Below the pieces are notes generated by a model that saw only the letters and a list, made by a program, of their open reading frames with translations, ran no database searches and was not told the origin of the DNA. From the NCBI GenBank assembly GCA_017512425.1, contig JAFWGI010000005.1, forward strand, positions 496,001 through 560,000: a DNA stretch of 64,000 bases. The letters run 5' to 3'. Made by a program: the position numbers and the translations under genes. Positions 8,679-17,809 of the stretch are shown piece by piece. The DNA is from Hyphomicrobium sp. GTDB lineage: Bacteria; Pseudomonadota; Alphaproteobacteria; Rhizobiales; Hyphomicrobiaceae. Positions within the stretch are counted from its first letter, which is position 1. Every line of letters begins with the position of its first letter.

Positions 8679-9581
8679 TCAACGTCCTCGGCGGCCCATG
8701 AAAAGGGCCGCGCCTCTGAGCGCGTCGGCTTCAGGCCCAAAAATCGAAAGTGCATTGACGGCGCTCGCGACCGTGTCATCGAGCTGTTTCCGTGCTGCGG
8801 TAACCCCGAGGAGCGATACGAGCGTTGCTTTGCCAGCGGCGGCATCCTTGCCGGTCGCTTTGCCGACATTTTCAGTAGATCCTTCAGCGTCGAGAAGATC
8901 GTCGCTGATCTGGAACGCGACGCCCAATGCCTCGCCGTAGGCCAGCATTGCATTGCGTTGACGAGGTGATGCCTCGCCTATGATCGCTCCCATATCGCAT
9001 GCTGCCCTGATCAGCGCGCCAGTTTTCAGGCTTTGCAACCGCGTAATGTCAGAAATCGCAGACGGCGCGGCGCTTGCTTCAGAAGCGGCCAAATCGAGCA
9101 TCTGTCCGCCGACCATGCCGCACGCGCCTGATGCCGTAGCGAGGGTCAGGACGAGCGCAGCGCGGACATCGGCGTTCTTGTGTGCTGACGGCGCACTGAC
9201 AAGTTCGAAAGCGAGAGCTTGCAGCGCGTCGCCGACGAGAATTGCGCTCCATTCGCCATAGGCCTTCCAAACTGTAGGCTGACCTCGCCGCAGCTCGTCG
9301 TTGTCCATTGCGGGAAGGTCATCGTGGGCGAGCGAATAGCAGTGGATGCATTCAATCGCCGCGGCGGCATCCACGGCGTCGTCTGGGGCTATGCCGAAAA
9401 CGGCAGCAGTTTCCAGGACCAGAAATGGGCGGAAGCGCTTGCCGCCGCCGAGCACCGCATGGCGCATGGCCTCGATTAACCGTGGCGGGCCGCCGCGGTC
9501 GATTTCGCGCGCCAGTATGTCACTTAGCCGGGGCTCGACCGTGGCGGCCGCGTCGCGTAGGGCAGAGTCAAACTGTTGCAA
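8679..9581 (-). CDS. ispA: Polyprenyl synthetase, probable farnesyl diphosphate synthase (IspA)
   Basis: The enzyme condenses isopentenyl diphosphate with DMAPP and GPP to give farnesyl diphosphate, the precursor of quinone tails, undecaprenyl phosphate and hopanoids. Both aspartate-rich metal-binding motifs are present: DDLPAMDNDELRRG and DDLLD, along with GGGKRFRP for substrate binding. At 300 residues it has the length of short-chain IspA-type enzymes; the residue pair before the first Asp motif (YS) also fits short-chain products. The usual partner gene xseB is not seen upstream. A GGPP synthase cannot be excluded. Confidence 0.92.
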   Translation of the reverse strand: MQQFDSALRDAAATVEPRLSDILAREIDRGGPPRLIEAMRHAVLGGGKRFRPFLVLETAAVFGIAPDDAVDAAAAIECIHCYSLAHDDLPAMDNDELRRGQPTVWKAYGEWSAILVGDALQALAFELVSAPSAHKNADVRAALVLTLATASGACGMVGGQMLDLAASEASAAPSAISDITRLQSLKTGALIRAACDMGAIIGEASPRQRNAMLAYGEALGVAFQISDDLLDAEGSTENVGKATGKDAAAGKATLVSLLGVTAARKQLDDTVASAVNALSIFGPEADALRGAALFMGRRGR

Positions 9582-9644
9582 CGCGTCGCCTCCCCGCCGA
9601 ATATGCTGGAAATGCCATACAACATGTCCATTGTTCGGGACTAA

Positions 9645-11060
9645 GTGTCAGCGCCATACCTTAATCGCAGCGACTATCAAAGCATGGACCGCGAAAACGA
9701 CAACAGCCCGGGCGGGCGTGACCAGCCTAACGCCACCCCAGCTGAGGGCGTTGTCGCGCCTGTTCCGCCGCCAAGGCCCGCGGTGCCGGCCGCCTATTGG
9801 CAGACGTTAGCCGTGTCAGAGGTGGCTCCAGCCGAACCGCTGATGCGCGATCCGTTGCCGGCGCATGACCTGACGCTGCCGTTGCCAATGGTGCCGTCGC
9901 AATATGGCTTGGAAGACATTGCGCAAGACATGGCGCCCGTCGAGCCGCCGAGGCTTCGGCCCTCGGTGGCTGCAACCCTGCCGCCGCCACGCATCGATGT
10001 CTTGGACGTGCCTCAGCCGGTTCTGCGGGTAACGACCGACGCGCCAGCTCCAATCGACGCGTCGCGATTGACGTTGGCGCCCGAAGCACATGTTCCGCGC
10101 GTCGGTGCCGTCTCGTTTGGGCGCGATCCCGTACCTGTGGTTCTGGATCGCGGTGACGGACCGATAACGCGGTTTTCAGCGGTCTCCGCGGTGCTGCCGT
10201 CCCCTGCTCAAACACGGCTCGATGCCGCCTCGCCGATAAAAAGCGTGCCGGCCGCGCCTTCCAGAATAGAGCCCGTGTTCGCGCCACAGACGACGAAACA
10301 GGAAAGCAATGAACGCGCTGTCGCGCCCGACGCCACGGTGTCACGCGCTCCAGAACGCAGTGTCGGCAGTTACCTTCGAACGGCTGCCAAGTATGCCGTT
10401 TATGCCGCAGTTGCGTGGCTCGGACTGATCGCCTTCCTTATTTTTGCCTACCGTTTCGTCAATCCGCCGATGTCATCGTTGATGTTGCAGCAGTGGATTT
10501 CCGGCCAGGCGATCGCTCAGACCTGGGCCGATATCGACGAAATCTCGCCGCAAGTGGTGCGCGCGGTATTGCTCTCCGAAGACGGCCGTTTCTGCGATCA
10601 TACCGGCGTCGATTTCGATGCCATGCAGGACGCGATCGAGCGTGCTGGCGACGGCGCTCCGCGTGGCGCGAGTACAATTTCTATGCAGGTTGTGAAGAAC
10701 CTGTTCCTTTGGCCGTCGAAAAGCTACATCCGTAAAGCCATCGAAATTCCCCTCACCTGGGCGATGGAACTCGTTTGGCCGAAACGCCGGATCATGGAGA
10801 TCTATCTGAACATCGCTGAGTGGGGACCGGGGATTTTTGGTGTCGAGGCCGCTTCACAGTTCCACTTCCAGAAATCCGCCCGGAGGCTCAATGAGCGGGA
10901 GGCGGCACAATTGGCGGTATCGTTGCCCAACCCATACATGCGTGATGCCGGCGACCCCGGCCCCAAAACGCGCCGCTTGGCCGGTGATATCCAGTCCAGA
11001 ATGCGGAATGCCTACGCCAGCCAGACATCCTGCGTGTTAAGGGCCGGTGCCGGGCGCTAA
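9645..11060 (+). CDS. mtgA: Monofunctional peptidoglycan glycosyltransferase MtgA with long N-terminal extension
   Basis: The C-terminal 200 residues are a GT51 glycosyltransferase that polymerises lipid II into glycan strands at the outer face of the inner membrane. Motifs include the catalytic Glu in LLSEDGRFCDHTGVD, GASTISMQVVKNLFLW, RKAIEIPLTWAMELVWPKRRIMEIYLN (split over the active-site cleft) and AAQFHF-like. One membrane helix lies near residues 250-272. Unlike the usual roughly 230-residue MtgA, about 245 residues rich in P, A and V precede the helix and would be cytoplasmic. The GTG at 9645 is used here; ATG at 9684 is the alternative and neither has a clear ribosome site. Confidence 0.9.
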   Translation: MSAPYLNRSDYQSMDRENDNSPGGRDQPNATPAEGVVAPVPPPRPAVPAAYWQTLAVSEVAPAEPLMRDPLPAHDLTLPLPMVPSQYGLEDIAQDMAPVEPPRLRPSVAATLPPPRIDVLDVPQPVLRVTTDAPAPIDASRLTLAPEAHVPRVGAVSFGRDPVPVVLDRGDGPITRFSAVSAVLPSPAQTRLDAASPIKSVPAAPSRIEPVFAPQTTKQESNERAVAPDATVSRAPERSVGSYLRTAAKYAVYAAVAWLGLIAFLIFAYRFVNPPMSSLMLQQWISGQAIAQTWADIDEISPQVVRAVLLSEDGRFCDHTGVDFDAMQDAIERAGDGAPRGASTISMQVVKNLFLWPSKSYIRKAIEIPLTWAMELVWPKRRIMEIYLNIAEWGPGIFGVEAASQFHFQKSARRLNEREAAQLAVSLPNPYMRDAGDPGPKTRRLAGDIQSRMRNAYASQTSCVLRAGAGR

Positions 11061-11275
11061 AGGGCGCAAAGACGCATCCCGAGGGGCTCAAAAGGGCCGT
11101 ATAGGGGACTGGCGCGGCCGTTTGATCCGGCGTATAAGCCGCCGCAATGCTGTCCAACGTCGGCCATTCGGTCTACTGGACGAGCGCAATAATCTTAGGA
11201 CTGAGGCGCCACAAGCCGCACAATAGCGCGGCTTTTCCGTTTTACGGGCCCGGCGCCGCTTTTGGAGCAGGTATT

Positions 11276-11461
11276 ATGGCAGTTCCGCGCAGTAAGATGT
11301 CGCCCATGAAGCGTGGGCAGCGCCGGTCGCACGACGCATTGACGGCGCCGACGTACGTCGAAGACAAGGATAGCGGCGAGCGCCGCCGTCCGCACCATAT
11401 CGACCTGAAGTCTGGCAAGTATCGTGGCCGCCAGATTCTCGATCCGAAGACCGACGCCTAA
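11276..11461 (+). CDS. rpmF: 50S ribosomal protein L32
   Basis: The 61-residue basic protein begins [20 protein letters not shown], the alphaproteobacterial L32 signature, and continues with the [16 protein letters not shown] segment. It is a structural protein of the large ribosomal subunit near the peptidyl transferase end. The ATG at 11276 is preceded by GGAGCAGG at good ribosome-binding distance; longer in-frame extensions upstream are not part of the family. In many alphaproteobacteria rpmF follows mtgA, as here. Confidence 0.97.
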   Translation: MAVPRSKMSPMKRGQRRSHDALTAPTYVEDKDSGERRRPHHIDLKSGKYRGRQILDPKTDA

Positions 11462-11546
11462 GTCACCTTCCCGGCACAATGACGGCGCTTCTCTCCTGCA
11501 TCGATTGCTGGGGCATCGCGCTCGCTTGGCAAAACGGGTCCCGCGT

Positions 11547-11590
11547 GGCACTAAGGTGCCGCCGACGGGCGCGCCGAATAAAGGCGCGCC
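11547..11590. other. Pair of short hairpins downstream of rpmF
   Basis: GGCAC-TAAG-GTGCC (11547-11560) is followed by GGCGCGCC-GAATAAA-GGCGCGCC (11568-11590). Both can fold in RNA of either strand. There is no U-run after the second stem, so an intrinsic terminator is not proven; mRNA-end protection for rpmF is possible. Confidence 0.4.
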
Positions 11591-11672
11591 GCGGCATGGG
11601 GCAGGATCACCTGCGGCGCTATCAGCCGACTAATCAAAGGCTTGGCGTTTCTGGGTTTAAAAGGAGACGACC

Positions 11673-12080
11673 ATGTCGATCAGAGCCATCCCGCTCTTAG
11701 TGTTCGCTTTCATTCTCTACAACATCATCGTGCTGAGCATGGGCGTCGAAGGCCTCAATCAGCCGATCCTCGACAAGCTGCGGCTGCTGAGCGGCGGCGA
11801 ATGGACGTTCACAATCGGCGACTTCGTCCTGCTGGTCACACTGTTCTTGCTGTTCATCGAAATCGTTAAGTCGACCTTCACGACGACATCGACGCTGATC
11901 GATCACGCGCTGTCGATGGTTGTGTTCATCGCGGTTGGCATGGAATTCCTTATGGTGCAGCAGGCTGCCACATCGGTGTTCTTTTTGATTCTGATCGCAT
12001 CGCTGATCGACGTGATCGCCGGTTACACGATCGGCATCCGCGTGGCGCGCCGTGACCTCAACATCGGCGCTGACCAATAA
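11673..12080 (+). CDS. Conserved hypothetical four-helix membrane protein
   Basis: The 135 residues hold four hydrophobic helices (about 5-22, 45-65, 78-98 and 98-120) with little soluble mass. The central acidic residue in FIEIVKSTFTTTSTLIDHALS and the final IGIRVARRDLNIG are distinctive, and similar small proteins of unknown role are widespread in proteobacteria. An AAAAGGAGACGACC ribosome site fixes the ATG start. It has its own terminator directly downstream, so it appears to be a single-gene unit. Confidence 0.82.
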   Translation: MSIRAIPLLVFAFILYNIIVLSMGVEGLNQPILDKLRLLSGGEWTFTIGDFVLLVTLFLLFIEIVKSTFTTTSTLIDHALSMVVFIAVGMEFLMVQQAATSVFFLILIASLIDVIAGYTIGIRVARRDLNIGADQ

Positions 12081-12109
12081 GCGCACTTTCAGATTGGAAT
12101 GACTTAGAT

Positions 12110-12140
12110 CGGCCAGCCATCGCGCTGGCCGTTCTCTTTT
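12110..12140 (+). terminator. Rho-independent terminator
   Basis: An 8-base stem CGGCCAGC / GCTGGCCG with a 6-base loop is followed by TTCTCTTTT. It lies 30 bases after the small membrane protein gene and closes that unit. Confidence 0.75.
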
Positions 12141-12273
12141 GGGCGGCCGACGTCGAGTCGGCGGACCTTTAAACGTTATTAGGGAATCGCCTCTAGATTC
12201 TAGTAACGATTCTTAAAATGCGCCGATCCGGCATGTGCAGGCGTTCGCATCGCGTGCGCTAAATCGAGGACCA

Positions 12274-14082
12274 ATGGTTCCCCCCGTGCCGAATTACTCA
12301 GATGCAGGCGCGCCCGCCGGCACAGCGCATGACGCAGGGTCGCCTCCTAGGGCGGTCAGCGACCCGCTGACGGAGTCGGAAGGGCTCGACCTGGTTGGCG
12401 TTTTCTCGTTGATCGACGAGTCGGCCTACGTTTGGGATTTGACGACGGATCGCATCACCTGGGAACGCAACGCCGTCGCGATGCTTGGCGTGGCTGACGC
12501 TTTAACGATTTCAACGGGCGCCGCGTTTCAAACGCTCGTCTCGCCCGAACACGCCAGCCGGCGTCCGGAACTCTTAGCGGCTGCGGCCAAAGCCGATCCC
12601 AACGGGCGCGGATTTGCCTATCGCATTCAGTACGCAATCCGGCCAAAGGGTGCGCGCAGCGAGGGATTTCTACGGCTCGAGGATCAGGGAAGAATCTGGT
12701 TTTCGCCCGAAGGCAAATTGCTCGATGCGCGCGGCGTCGTCCGAATCATCAACGAGCGCTACCTTGAGGAACAGCGTCTTCTGTTTCGCAGTGACAGCGA
12801 TGAGCTGACCGGCCAGCTCAATCGCATTCGCCTCATGGAAGCGACGTCGGCGGTGATCGACAAAGCGGCCATCGATCAGCAGCCGTGCGCGTTTCTCATT
12901 GCTGCCGTCAACAACATGGCGGTGATCAACGAGACGTTCGGGTTCGACGTCGGCGACGAAGTGATCGCTGCGGTGGGCCGGACGATTAAAGACAAACTGC
13001 GCAGCGGTGACATCATCGGGCGCTTCTCGTCGAATAAGTTTGGCATCATCATCCAAGACTGTGGGCCTGGTGCGCTAAGAATTGCTGCCGAACGTTTCAT
13101 GAAGGCGGTTCGCGATTGCCACATCAAAACGTCGGCGAGCCAGATTTCCGCGACGATTTCGGTGGGCGGGTTGGTCATTCCAAATCAAGCGCAGAGCGTG
13201 CAGCAGGCGCTGAATTTTGCGCTGCATGCGTTGGAGCGTGCCAAGTCTAAGCGCTTCGATTGCTTTATGGCCTATGAGCCGACGCCCGGCGCAGAGACAA
13301 TGCGGCGTAGGAACATCTCGATTGCCGATCAAGTCGTCGAAGCGATCGATGAAGACCGAATGCGTCTTGTGCTTCAGCCGATGGTCAATGCAAAGACCGG
13401 CAAGGCAGACATTTATGAGTGTCTGCTGCGCATGGAAAAGCCGGACGGACGGCTCATTTCCGCGGGTGAGTTCATTCCGGTTGCCGAGCAGCTCGGACTA
13501 TCTCGCCTGATCGACCGGCGGACGCTTGAATTGTCGGTGGGGCTGCTCAAACGCCATCCTGATCTCAATTTGTCGCTCAACGTCTCAGGGCTGACCTGTA
13601 CCGATCACGAATGGCTGCTGACGCTTCAGCGCGTAACCGGATCGCGGCGCGACGTGCTGAGCCGAATGATCATCGAAATCACAGAAACAGTTGCGATCCA
13701 AGATCTCGACCAATCGATCAACTTCGTCGACACCTTGAAAGACCTGGGTTGCCGCGTCGCGATCGACGATTTCGGCGCTGGATACACTTCGTTCAAGAAT
13801 TTGAAGCTCTTGAATGTCGACATGGTCAAGATCGACGGGACGTTCGTCAAAAATATCGCCGACGACACCAGTGATCAGATTTTCATAAAAACGATGATCG
13901 AACTCGCGCGGACATTCGGGCTCGATACGGTCGCGGAGTGGGTTGGCGACGAGCGTTCGGTTCGTCACCTCGTCGATGCGGGTATAACTTACCTGCAAGG
14001 CTTCTATTACGGTTTGCCGATCGACGCCGCGGATTACGCGTCAGCGCCAGTGCGTCCGCAGCCGGCGCCGCACATTCTCTAA
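12274..14082 (+). CDS. PAS-GGDEF(degenerate)-EAL cyclic-di-GMP phosphodiesterase
   Basis: A roughly 602-residue signalling protein without membrane helices. An N-terminal PAS-like domain (about 35-160, with YVWDLTTDRITWE) is followed by a GGDEF domain in which the signature is replaced by SSNKF near residue 252, so cyclase activity is unlikely. The EAL domain starts near residue 380; its signature reads ECL, but the other catalytic residues (N in SLNVSG, EITET, DDFGAG, K in VKIDG, VAEWV) are present, so c-di-GMP hydrolysis is plausible. The ATG at 12274 has GAGGACC just upstream; GTG at 12235 would add 13 residues. It is convergent with phaR. Confidence 0.9.
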   Translation: MVPPVPNYSDAGAPAGTAHDAGSPPRAVSDPLTESEGLDLVGVFSLIDESAYVWDLTTDRITWERNAVAMLGVADALTISTGAAFQTLVSPEHASRRPELLAAAAKADPNGRGFAYRIQYAIRPKGARSEGFLRLEDQGRIWFSPEGKLLDARGVVRIINERYLEEQRLLFRSDSDELTGQLNRIRLMEATSAVIDKAAIDQQPCAFLIAAVNNMAVINETFGFDVGDEVIAAVGRTIKDKLRSGDIIGRFSSNKFGIIIQDCGPGALRIAAERFMKAVRDCHIKTSASQISATISVGGLVIPNQAQSVQQALNFALHALERAKSKRFDCFMAYEPTPGAETMRRRNISIADQVVEAIDEDRMRLVLQPMVNAKTGKADIYECLLRMEKPDGRLISAGEFIPVAEQLGLSRLIDRRTLELSVGLLKRHPDLNLSLNVSGLTCTDHEWLLTLQRVTGSRRDVLSRMIIEITETVAIQDLDQSINFVDTLKDLGCRVAIDDFGAGYTSFKNLKLLNVDMVKIDGTFVKNIADDTSDQIFIKTMIELARTFGLDTVAEWVGDERSVRHLVDAGITYLQGFYYGLPIDAADYASAPVRPQPAPHIL

Positions 14083-14090
14083 GGACGAAA

Positions 14091-14759
14091 TTAGCGCGTC
14101 TGCGACAGCTTCTCGATTTTCTGCTGCATGGCCGACAGCTGAGCTTTTAGATCCGACAGCTCGTCGCGTGGCGCTTCTGTGGGCTTGCCCGATTTTGCGG
14201 CATCCGCGCGAGCGGCTTCCGGGCTGCCCGGCATCGGCGTCATCGCCGGCATCACAGGCTTCGGGCCGCCGGCTGCAGCGCCAAACGACGCCCACATCGA
14301 CATCGCCTGCTCGAACATCGCCATGTTCTGCTTGGCTTGCGATTGATAAAATTCGAAAGCTGCGGCTGGGTTCGTGAACGCCGTTGCGAACTGTTCGCGG
14401 AAACGCGACTGTTCTTTGACGAGATGCTCTAGGCTGAACTGCAGATAGCTCGGCACCATGCGTGCTATACTATCGTCGTAGAAGCGGATCAGCTGGCGCA
14501 GGAACGGAATGGGAAGCAATGCCTGCCCGCCCTCGCGTCCTTCCTGTTCGACGATGATCTGCGTCAGAACGGTGTGCGTGAGGTCGTCACCATTCTTCGC
14601 GTCGTAGACAACGAAATCGCGATCGCCGCGAACCATCTTGGCCAAGTCTTCGAGCGTCACATAGGTGCTCGTCTCGGTATTATAGAGCCGCCGGTTCGCA
14701 TATTTCTTGATGACGACGGCTTCGCGTTTGGCGGCTTGTGGTTCTGCAGGATTGAGCAT
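14091..14759 (-). CDS. phaR: Polyhydroxyalkanoate synthesis repressor PhaR
   Basis: PhaR binds DNA and PHA granules and represses phasin and PHA genes until polymer is made. The PHB/PHA accumulation regulator DNA-binding domain is at the N-terminus: VIKKYANRRLYNTETSTYVTLEDLA. A PHB-granule-associated repeat region follows (FYDDSIARMVPSYLQFSLEHL) and a proline/alanine linker leads to a C-terminal coiled coil (ELSDLKAQLSAMQQKIEKL). The ATG at 14759 is chosen because the family starts a few residues before IKKY; the frame stays open upstream to 14900 but that part looks non-coding. It is divergent from phaA. Confidence 0.92.
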   Translation of the reverse strand: MLNPAEPQAAKREAVVIKKYANRRLYNTETSTYVTLEDLAKMVRGDRDFVVYDAKNGDDLTHTVLTQIIVEQEGREGGQALLPIPFLRQLIRFYDDSIARMVPSYLQFSLEHLVKEQSRFREQFATAFTNPAAAFEFYQSQAKQNMAMFEQAMSMWASFGAAAGGPKPVMPAMTPMPGSPEAARADAAKSGKPTEAPRDELSDLKAQLSAMQQKIEKLSQTR

Positions 14760-15036
14760 CGCGTATTGGTTCTCTAGCGAACAGCGTTGATCGGTACTTG
14801 CTGCACTGCGGCAGCGTACCACACCGCGCGGGGAGACGGCTAGACGTTTCTGCCACCCTTTTGAGCAGGCCGAAGCAACTCGAACGAGCAGGATAGGCAA
14901 GAGGTCGCAATTGTCCTCGACTTAGCCGCGCTGCAAAGTACTTTTACACCGAGATACATCGCCGGACTTACCAAGCGAGGTAATAACCGGCGTTATCTGC
15001 CGCCTTTGACAACCAAGTGCCCAGGGAGGGGCCTCA

Positions 15037-16227
15037 ATGAGCCAGGATGATACGACGATCGTTATTGCAAGTGCCGCCCGTACGCCCGTCGGATCTTTCA
15101 ATGGTTCGCTCGCAAGCCTACCCGCCCACAAGCTCGGTGAAGTTGCCATCCGCGCCGCTCTGGCGCGTGCAAACGTTGCTCCGGGCGACGTTTCAGAAGT
15201 CATTCTAGGTCAGGTTTTGACGGCAGCGCAGGGCCAGGGTCCGGCGCGTCAGGCGTCGGTTGCCGCCGGCATTCCAGTCGATGCGCCGGCCTGGAGCATC
15301 AATCAGATTTGCGGTTCGGGTTTGCGCGCGGTCGCACTTGGCATGCAGCAGATCGCGACCGGATCTGCATCTATCGTCGTCGCCGGTGGCCAAGAAAGCA
15401 TGAGCCAGTCGGCACACGCCGCGCACATGCGCGACGGTACGAAGATGGGCGACGTCAAGTTCACAGATACGATGGTGAAGGATGGCCTCTGGGACGCCTT
15501 CAATAATTACCACATGGGCACGACGGCTGAGAACGTCGCGCGCCAATGGCAGATCACGCGCGACGAGCAGGACAAGTTCGCAGTCGCTTCGCAGAACAAG
15601 GCTGAAGCCGCGCGCAAGGCCGGCAAGTTCAAAGACGAAATCGCGCCGGTCACCATCAAGGGCAAGAAGGGCGATGTCGTCGTCGACACCGACGAATACA
15701 TCAAGGACGGCGTGACGCTCGATTCGATTGCGAAGCTGCGCCCGGCGTTCGATCCGAAGGAAGGTACCGTTACGGCTGCCAACGCATCAGGCATCAATGA
15801 CGGTGCGGCCGTGGTCGTTTTGATGACTCAGGCGGAAGCCAAGAAGCGCGGTATCAAGCCGCTTGCCCGCGTTGTTTCGTGGGCAACGACCGGCGTCGAT
15901 CCGTCGATCATGGGAACAGGCCCTATTTCGGCATCGAAGAAAGCGCTGGAAAAGGCCGGATGGACGCACGCTGACCTCGATCTGATCGAAGCCAACGAAG
16001 CATTCGCTGCGCAGGCAATCGCGGTCAACAAGGGTCTCGGTTGGGACACGGAAAAGGTCAATGTCAACGGTGGCGCGATTGCAATCGGCCACCCGATCGG
16101 TGCGTCGGGCGCGCGTGTCCTGAACACGCTGCTTTTCGAAATGCAGCGCCGTGACGCGAAGAAGGGTCTCGCAACGCTGTGCATCGGCGGCGGAATGGGC
16201 GTCGCGCTCTGCGTCGCGCGCGACTAG
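15037..16227 (+). CDS. phaA: Acetyl-CoA C-acetyltransferase (beta-ketothiolase) PhaA
   Basis: The enzyme condenses two acetyl-CoA into acetoacetyl-CoA, the first step of polyhydroxybutyrate synthesis. It has the standard 396-residue length with the acyl-accepting Cys in [12 protein letters not shown] (near residue 91), the NEAFA motif, [16 protein letters not shown] with the catalytic His, and the second catalytic Cys in LCIGGGMG. An AGGGAGGGG ribosome site precedes the ATG. phaB follows after 95 bases that contain a strong hairpin. phaC is not in the window. Confidence 0.97.
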   Translation: MSQDDTTIVIASAARTPVGSFNGSLASLPAHKLGEVAIRAALARANVAPGDVSEVILGQVLTAAQGQGPARQASVAAGIPVDAPAWSINQICGSGLRAVALGMQQIATGSASIVVAGGQESMSQSAHAAHMRDGTKMGDVKFTDTMVKDGLWDAFNNYHMGTTAENVARQWQITRDEQDKFAVASQNKAEAARKAGKFKDEIAPVTIKGKKGDVVVDTDEYIKDGVTLDSIAKLRPAFDPKEGTVTAANASGINDGAAVVVLMTQAEAKKRGIKPLARVVSWATTGVDPSIMGTGPISASKKALEKAGWTHADLDLIEANEAFAAQAIAVNKGLGWDTEKVNVNGGAIAIGHPIGASGARVLNTLLFEMQRRDAKKGLATLCIGGGMGVALCVARD

Positions 16228-16234
16228 AACCAGA

Positions 16235-16267
16235 ACCCTCTCCTGATCGATCCGGCCAGGAGAGGGT
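16235..16267 (+). other. phaA-phaB intercistronic hairpin
   Basis: An 11-base perfect stem ACCCTCTCCTG / CAGGAGAGGGT with an 11-base loop starts 7 bases after the phaA stop. No U-run follows (CTCAATCAAT), so it is more likely a processing or partial-termination element than a full terminator. It could set the ratio of thiolase to reductase. Confidence 0.65.
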
Positions 16268-16322
16268 CTCAATCAATCGCAATCACAATTCAAAAAATCT
16301 AAAATTCTAGGGAGAGACTATC

Positions 16323-17048
16323 ATGGCACGAGTTGCCCTCGTCACCGGCGGCACACGCGGTATCGGTCACGCTATTTCGCTTGCATTGAAGTCAGCAGGA
16401 TATCGCGTTGCTGCCAGCTACGCTGGTAACGATGCCGCTGCGCAGGCGTTCCAGGCGGAAACCGGCATTCCGGTTTACAAGTTTGACGTCGCGAGCTTTG
16501 AAGCGAGTGAAGCAGCGGTCAAGCGCATCGAAAAGGATCTGGGACCGATCGACGTTCTCGTGAATAACGCCGGGATCACGCGCGATACCATGTTCCACAA
16601 AATGACGAAGCAGCATTGGGACGAAGTGATCGGCACCAACCTCAATGGTCTGTTCAACGTCACGCGTCAGGTTTGGGAAGGCATGCGCGCGCGCAAGTTT
16701 GGCCGCATCATCAACATCTCGTCGATCAACGGCCAGAAGGGTCAGATGGGCCAGGTGAACTATTCGGCATCTAAAGCTGGCGACATTGGCTTCACCAAAG
16801 CGCTGGCTCAGGAAGGCGCACGTGCAGGGATTACCGTCAACGTCATCTGCCCGGGCTACATCGCGACGGAAATGGTCAAGGCTGTTCCCGCAGACGTCAT
16901 GGAAAAGAGCATCCTGCCGCAGATCCCAGTTGGCCGCCTCGGCGAGCCGTCCGAAATCGCGCGCTCCGTCGTGTTCCTAGCAGCGGATGATGCAGGCTTC
17001 ATCACCGGTTCGACGCTGACGGCGAACGGCGGCCAGTACTTCGCTTAA
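16323..17048 (+). CDS. phaB: Acetoacetyl-CoA reductase PhaB
   Basis: An NADPH-dependent short-chain dehydrogenase that reduces acetoacetyl-CoA to (R)-3-hydroxybutyryl-CoA, the PHB monomer. The 241 residues contain the cofactor motif TGGTRGIG, NNAG, the catalytic Ser in INISSINGQKGQMGQVNYSASK with Tyr and Lys, and the GFTKALAQEGA and VNVICPGYI segments. The FNVTRQVWEGM region is typical of PhaB rather than FabG. The GGGAGAG ribosome site precedes the ATG. A strong terminator closes the operon. Confidence 0.95.
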   Translation: MARVALVTGGTRGIGHAISLALKSAGYRVAASYAGNDAAAQAFQAETGIPVYKFDVASFEASEAAVKRIEKDLGPIDVLVNNAGITRDTMFHKMTKQHWDEVIGTNLNGLFNVTRQVWEGMRARKFGRIINISSINGQKGQMGQVNYSASKAGDIGFTKALAQEGARAGITVNVICPGYIATEMVKAVPADVMEKSILPQIPVGRLGEPSEIARSVVFLAADDAGFITGSTLTANGGQYFA

Positions 17049-17105
17049 TTGGTTGGCGCGTCCGACTCCGTGGCGCGGAGCCGGCCGAATACGCCCTGAG
17101 AAATA

Positions 17106-17139
17106 AAAAGCGCGGTGGATACACATCCACCGCGCTTTT
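17106..17139 (+). terminator. Rho-independent terminator of the phaAB operon
   Basis: A 15-base perfect stem AAAAGCGCGGTGGAT / ATCCACCGCGCTTTT with a 4-base loop ends in a T-run, about 58 bases after phaB. The A-run on the other side makes it usable on both strands, also for the leftward gene ending at 17239. Confidence 0.92.
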
Positions 17140-17154
17140 CTGTTTGACTAAGAA

Positions 17155-17192
17155 GCGCCCACCCTCCTGAACAGGAGACAGTGGGTGGGCGC
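17155..17192 (-). terminator. Second hairpin, possible terminator of the leftward small gene
   Basis: GCGCCCACCC and GGGTGGGCGC form a 10-base stem around an 18-base loop that itself contains TCCTG-AA-CAGGA. It lies between the phaAB terminator and the end of the small exported protein gene. No clear T-run on the leftward strand, so the call is tentative. Confidence 0.4.
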
Positions 17193-17238
17193 CGGAAGAG
17201 CAGCAGCAAAGTGGACAGGCGCCGCTGCGCTAGGGAAC

Positions 17239-17526
17239 TTAATTCGCGGCCGGATGTGCGGCGGGGACGTGGATCCCGACAATAACGGTTTTGCCATCCT
17301 TGACGGCAGCACCCGTCCAACGGCCATGCGCGTCTTGCTCAAGGGTCGAAACGTTGGTGTAGCCCTGGCTCAGCAGATGCTTGCGGGCCTGCGCTTCGGC
17401 TGTCACCTGAGCCAGCTGAAATTTGCCGACTTCTGCGGAGTCGCCCGCCGGCGCCTTAGCGTCTTCAGCGAATGCAGGCACCGACATGGCGAGTGCCGCC
17501 GACGCGATCATCAAGCTACGGATCAT
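17239..17526 (-). CDS. Small exported protein of unknown function, PepSY-like
   Basis: The 95-residue product starts with a clean signal peptide (MIRSLMIASAALAMSVPAFA, cleavage after AFA), so it is periplasmic. The mature part has a helix (FQLAQVTAEAQARKHLLSQGY) followed by beta-like stretches (VSTLEQDAHGRWTGAAVKDGKTVIVGI), the outline of a PepSY-type domain. It stands alone. The AGGAGAGATAG ribosome site supports the start. The function is unknown. Confidence 0.78.
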   Translation of the reverse strand: MIRSLMIASAALAMSVPAFAEDAKAPAGDSAEVGKFQLAQVTAEAQARKHLLSQGYTNVSTLEQDAHGRWTGAAVKDGKTVIVGIHVPAAHPAAN

Positions 17527-17809
17527 TCTATCTCTCCTCGTACACTCTTCGGGGCAATGACGAAGCGAACGCCCCGCCGTGATGGTTGAGAGATAGAGCG
17601 CGTATACTCACGTTGCCACACACGTTGCCGTGGCGATGGCCTTGCCCTAAGTGAGTTTTTGTGAGGGCAACGCGCGTTGCCTTGCCTGCGGCGCGCAGGG
17701 AAAGCTTATAAAATGCGGTGCTGTCGAATAACGTGTGCTCGCGTTTCCGTGAGCATCTGTGCGCACGGCAAAGCGCGCGCACACATTAAAATTTGATCAC
17801 CTCGGCTTG

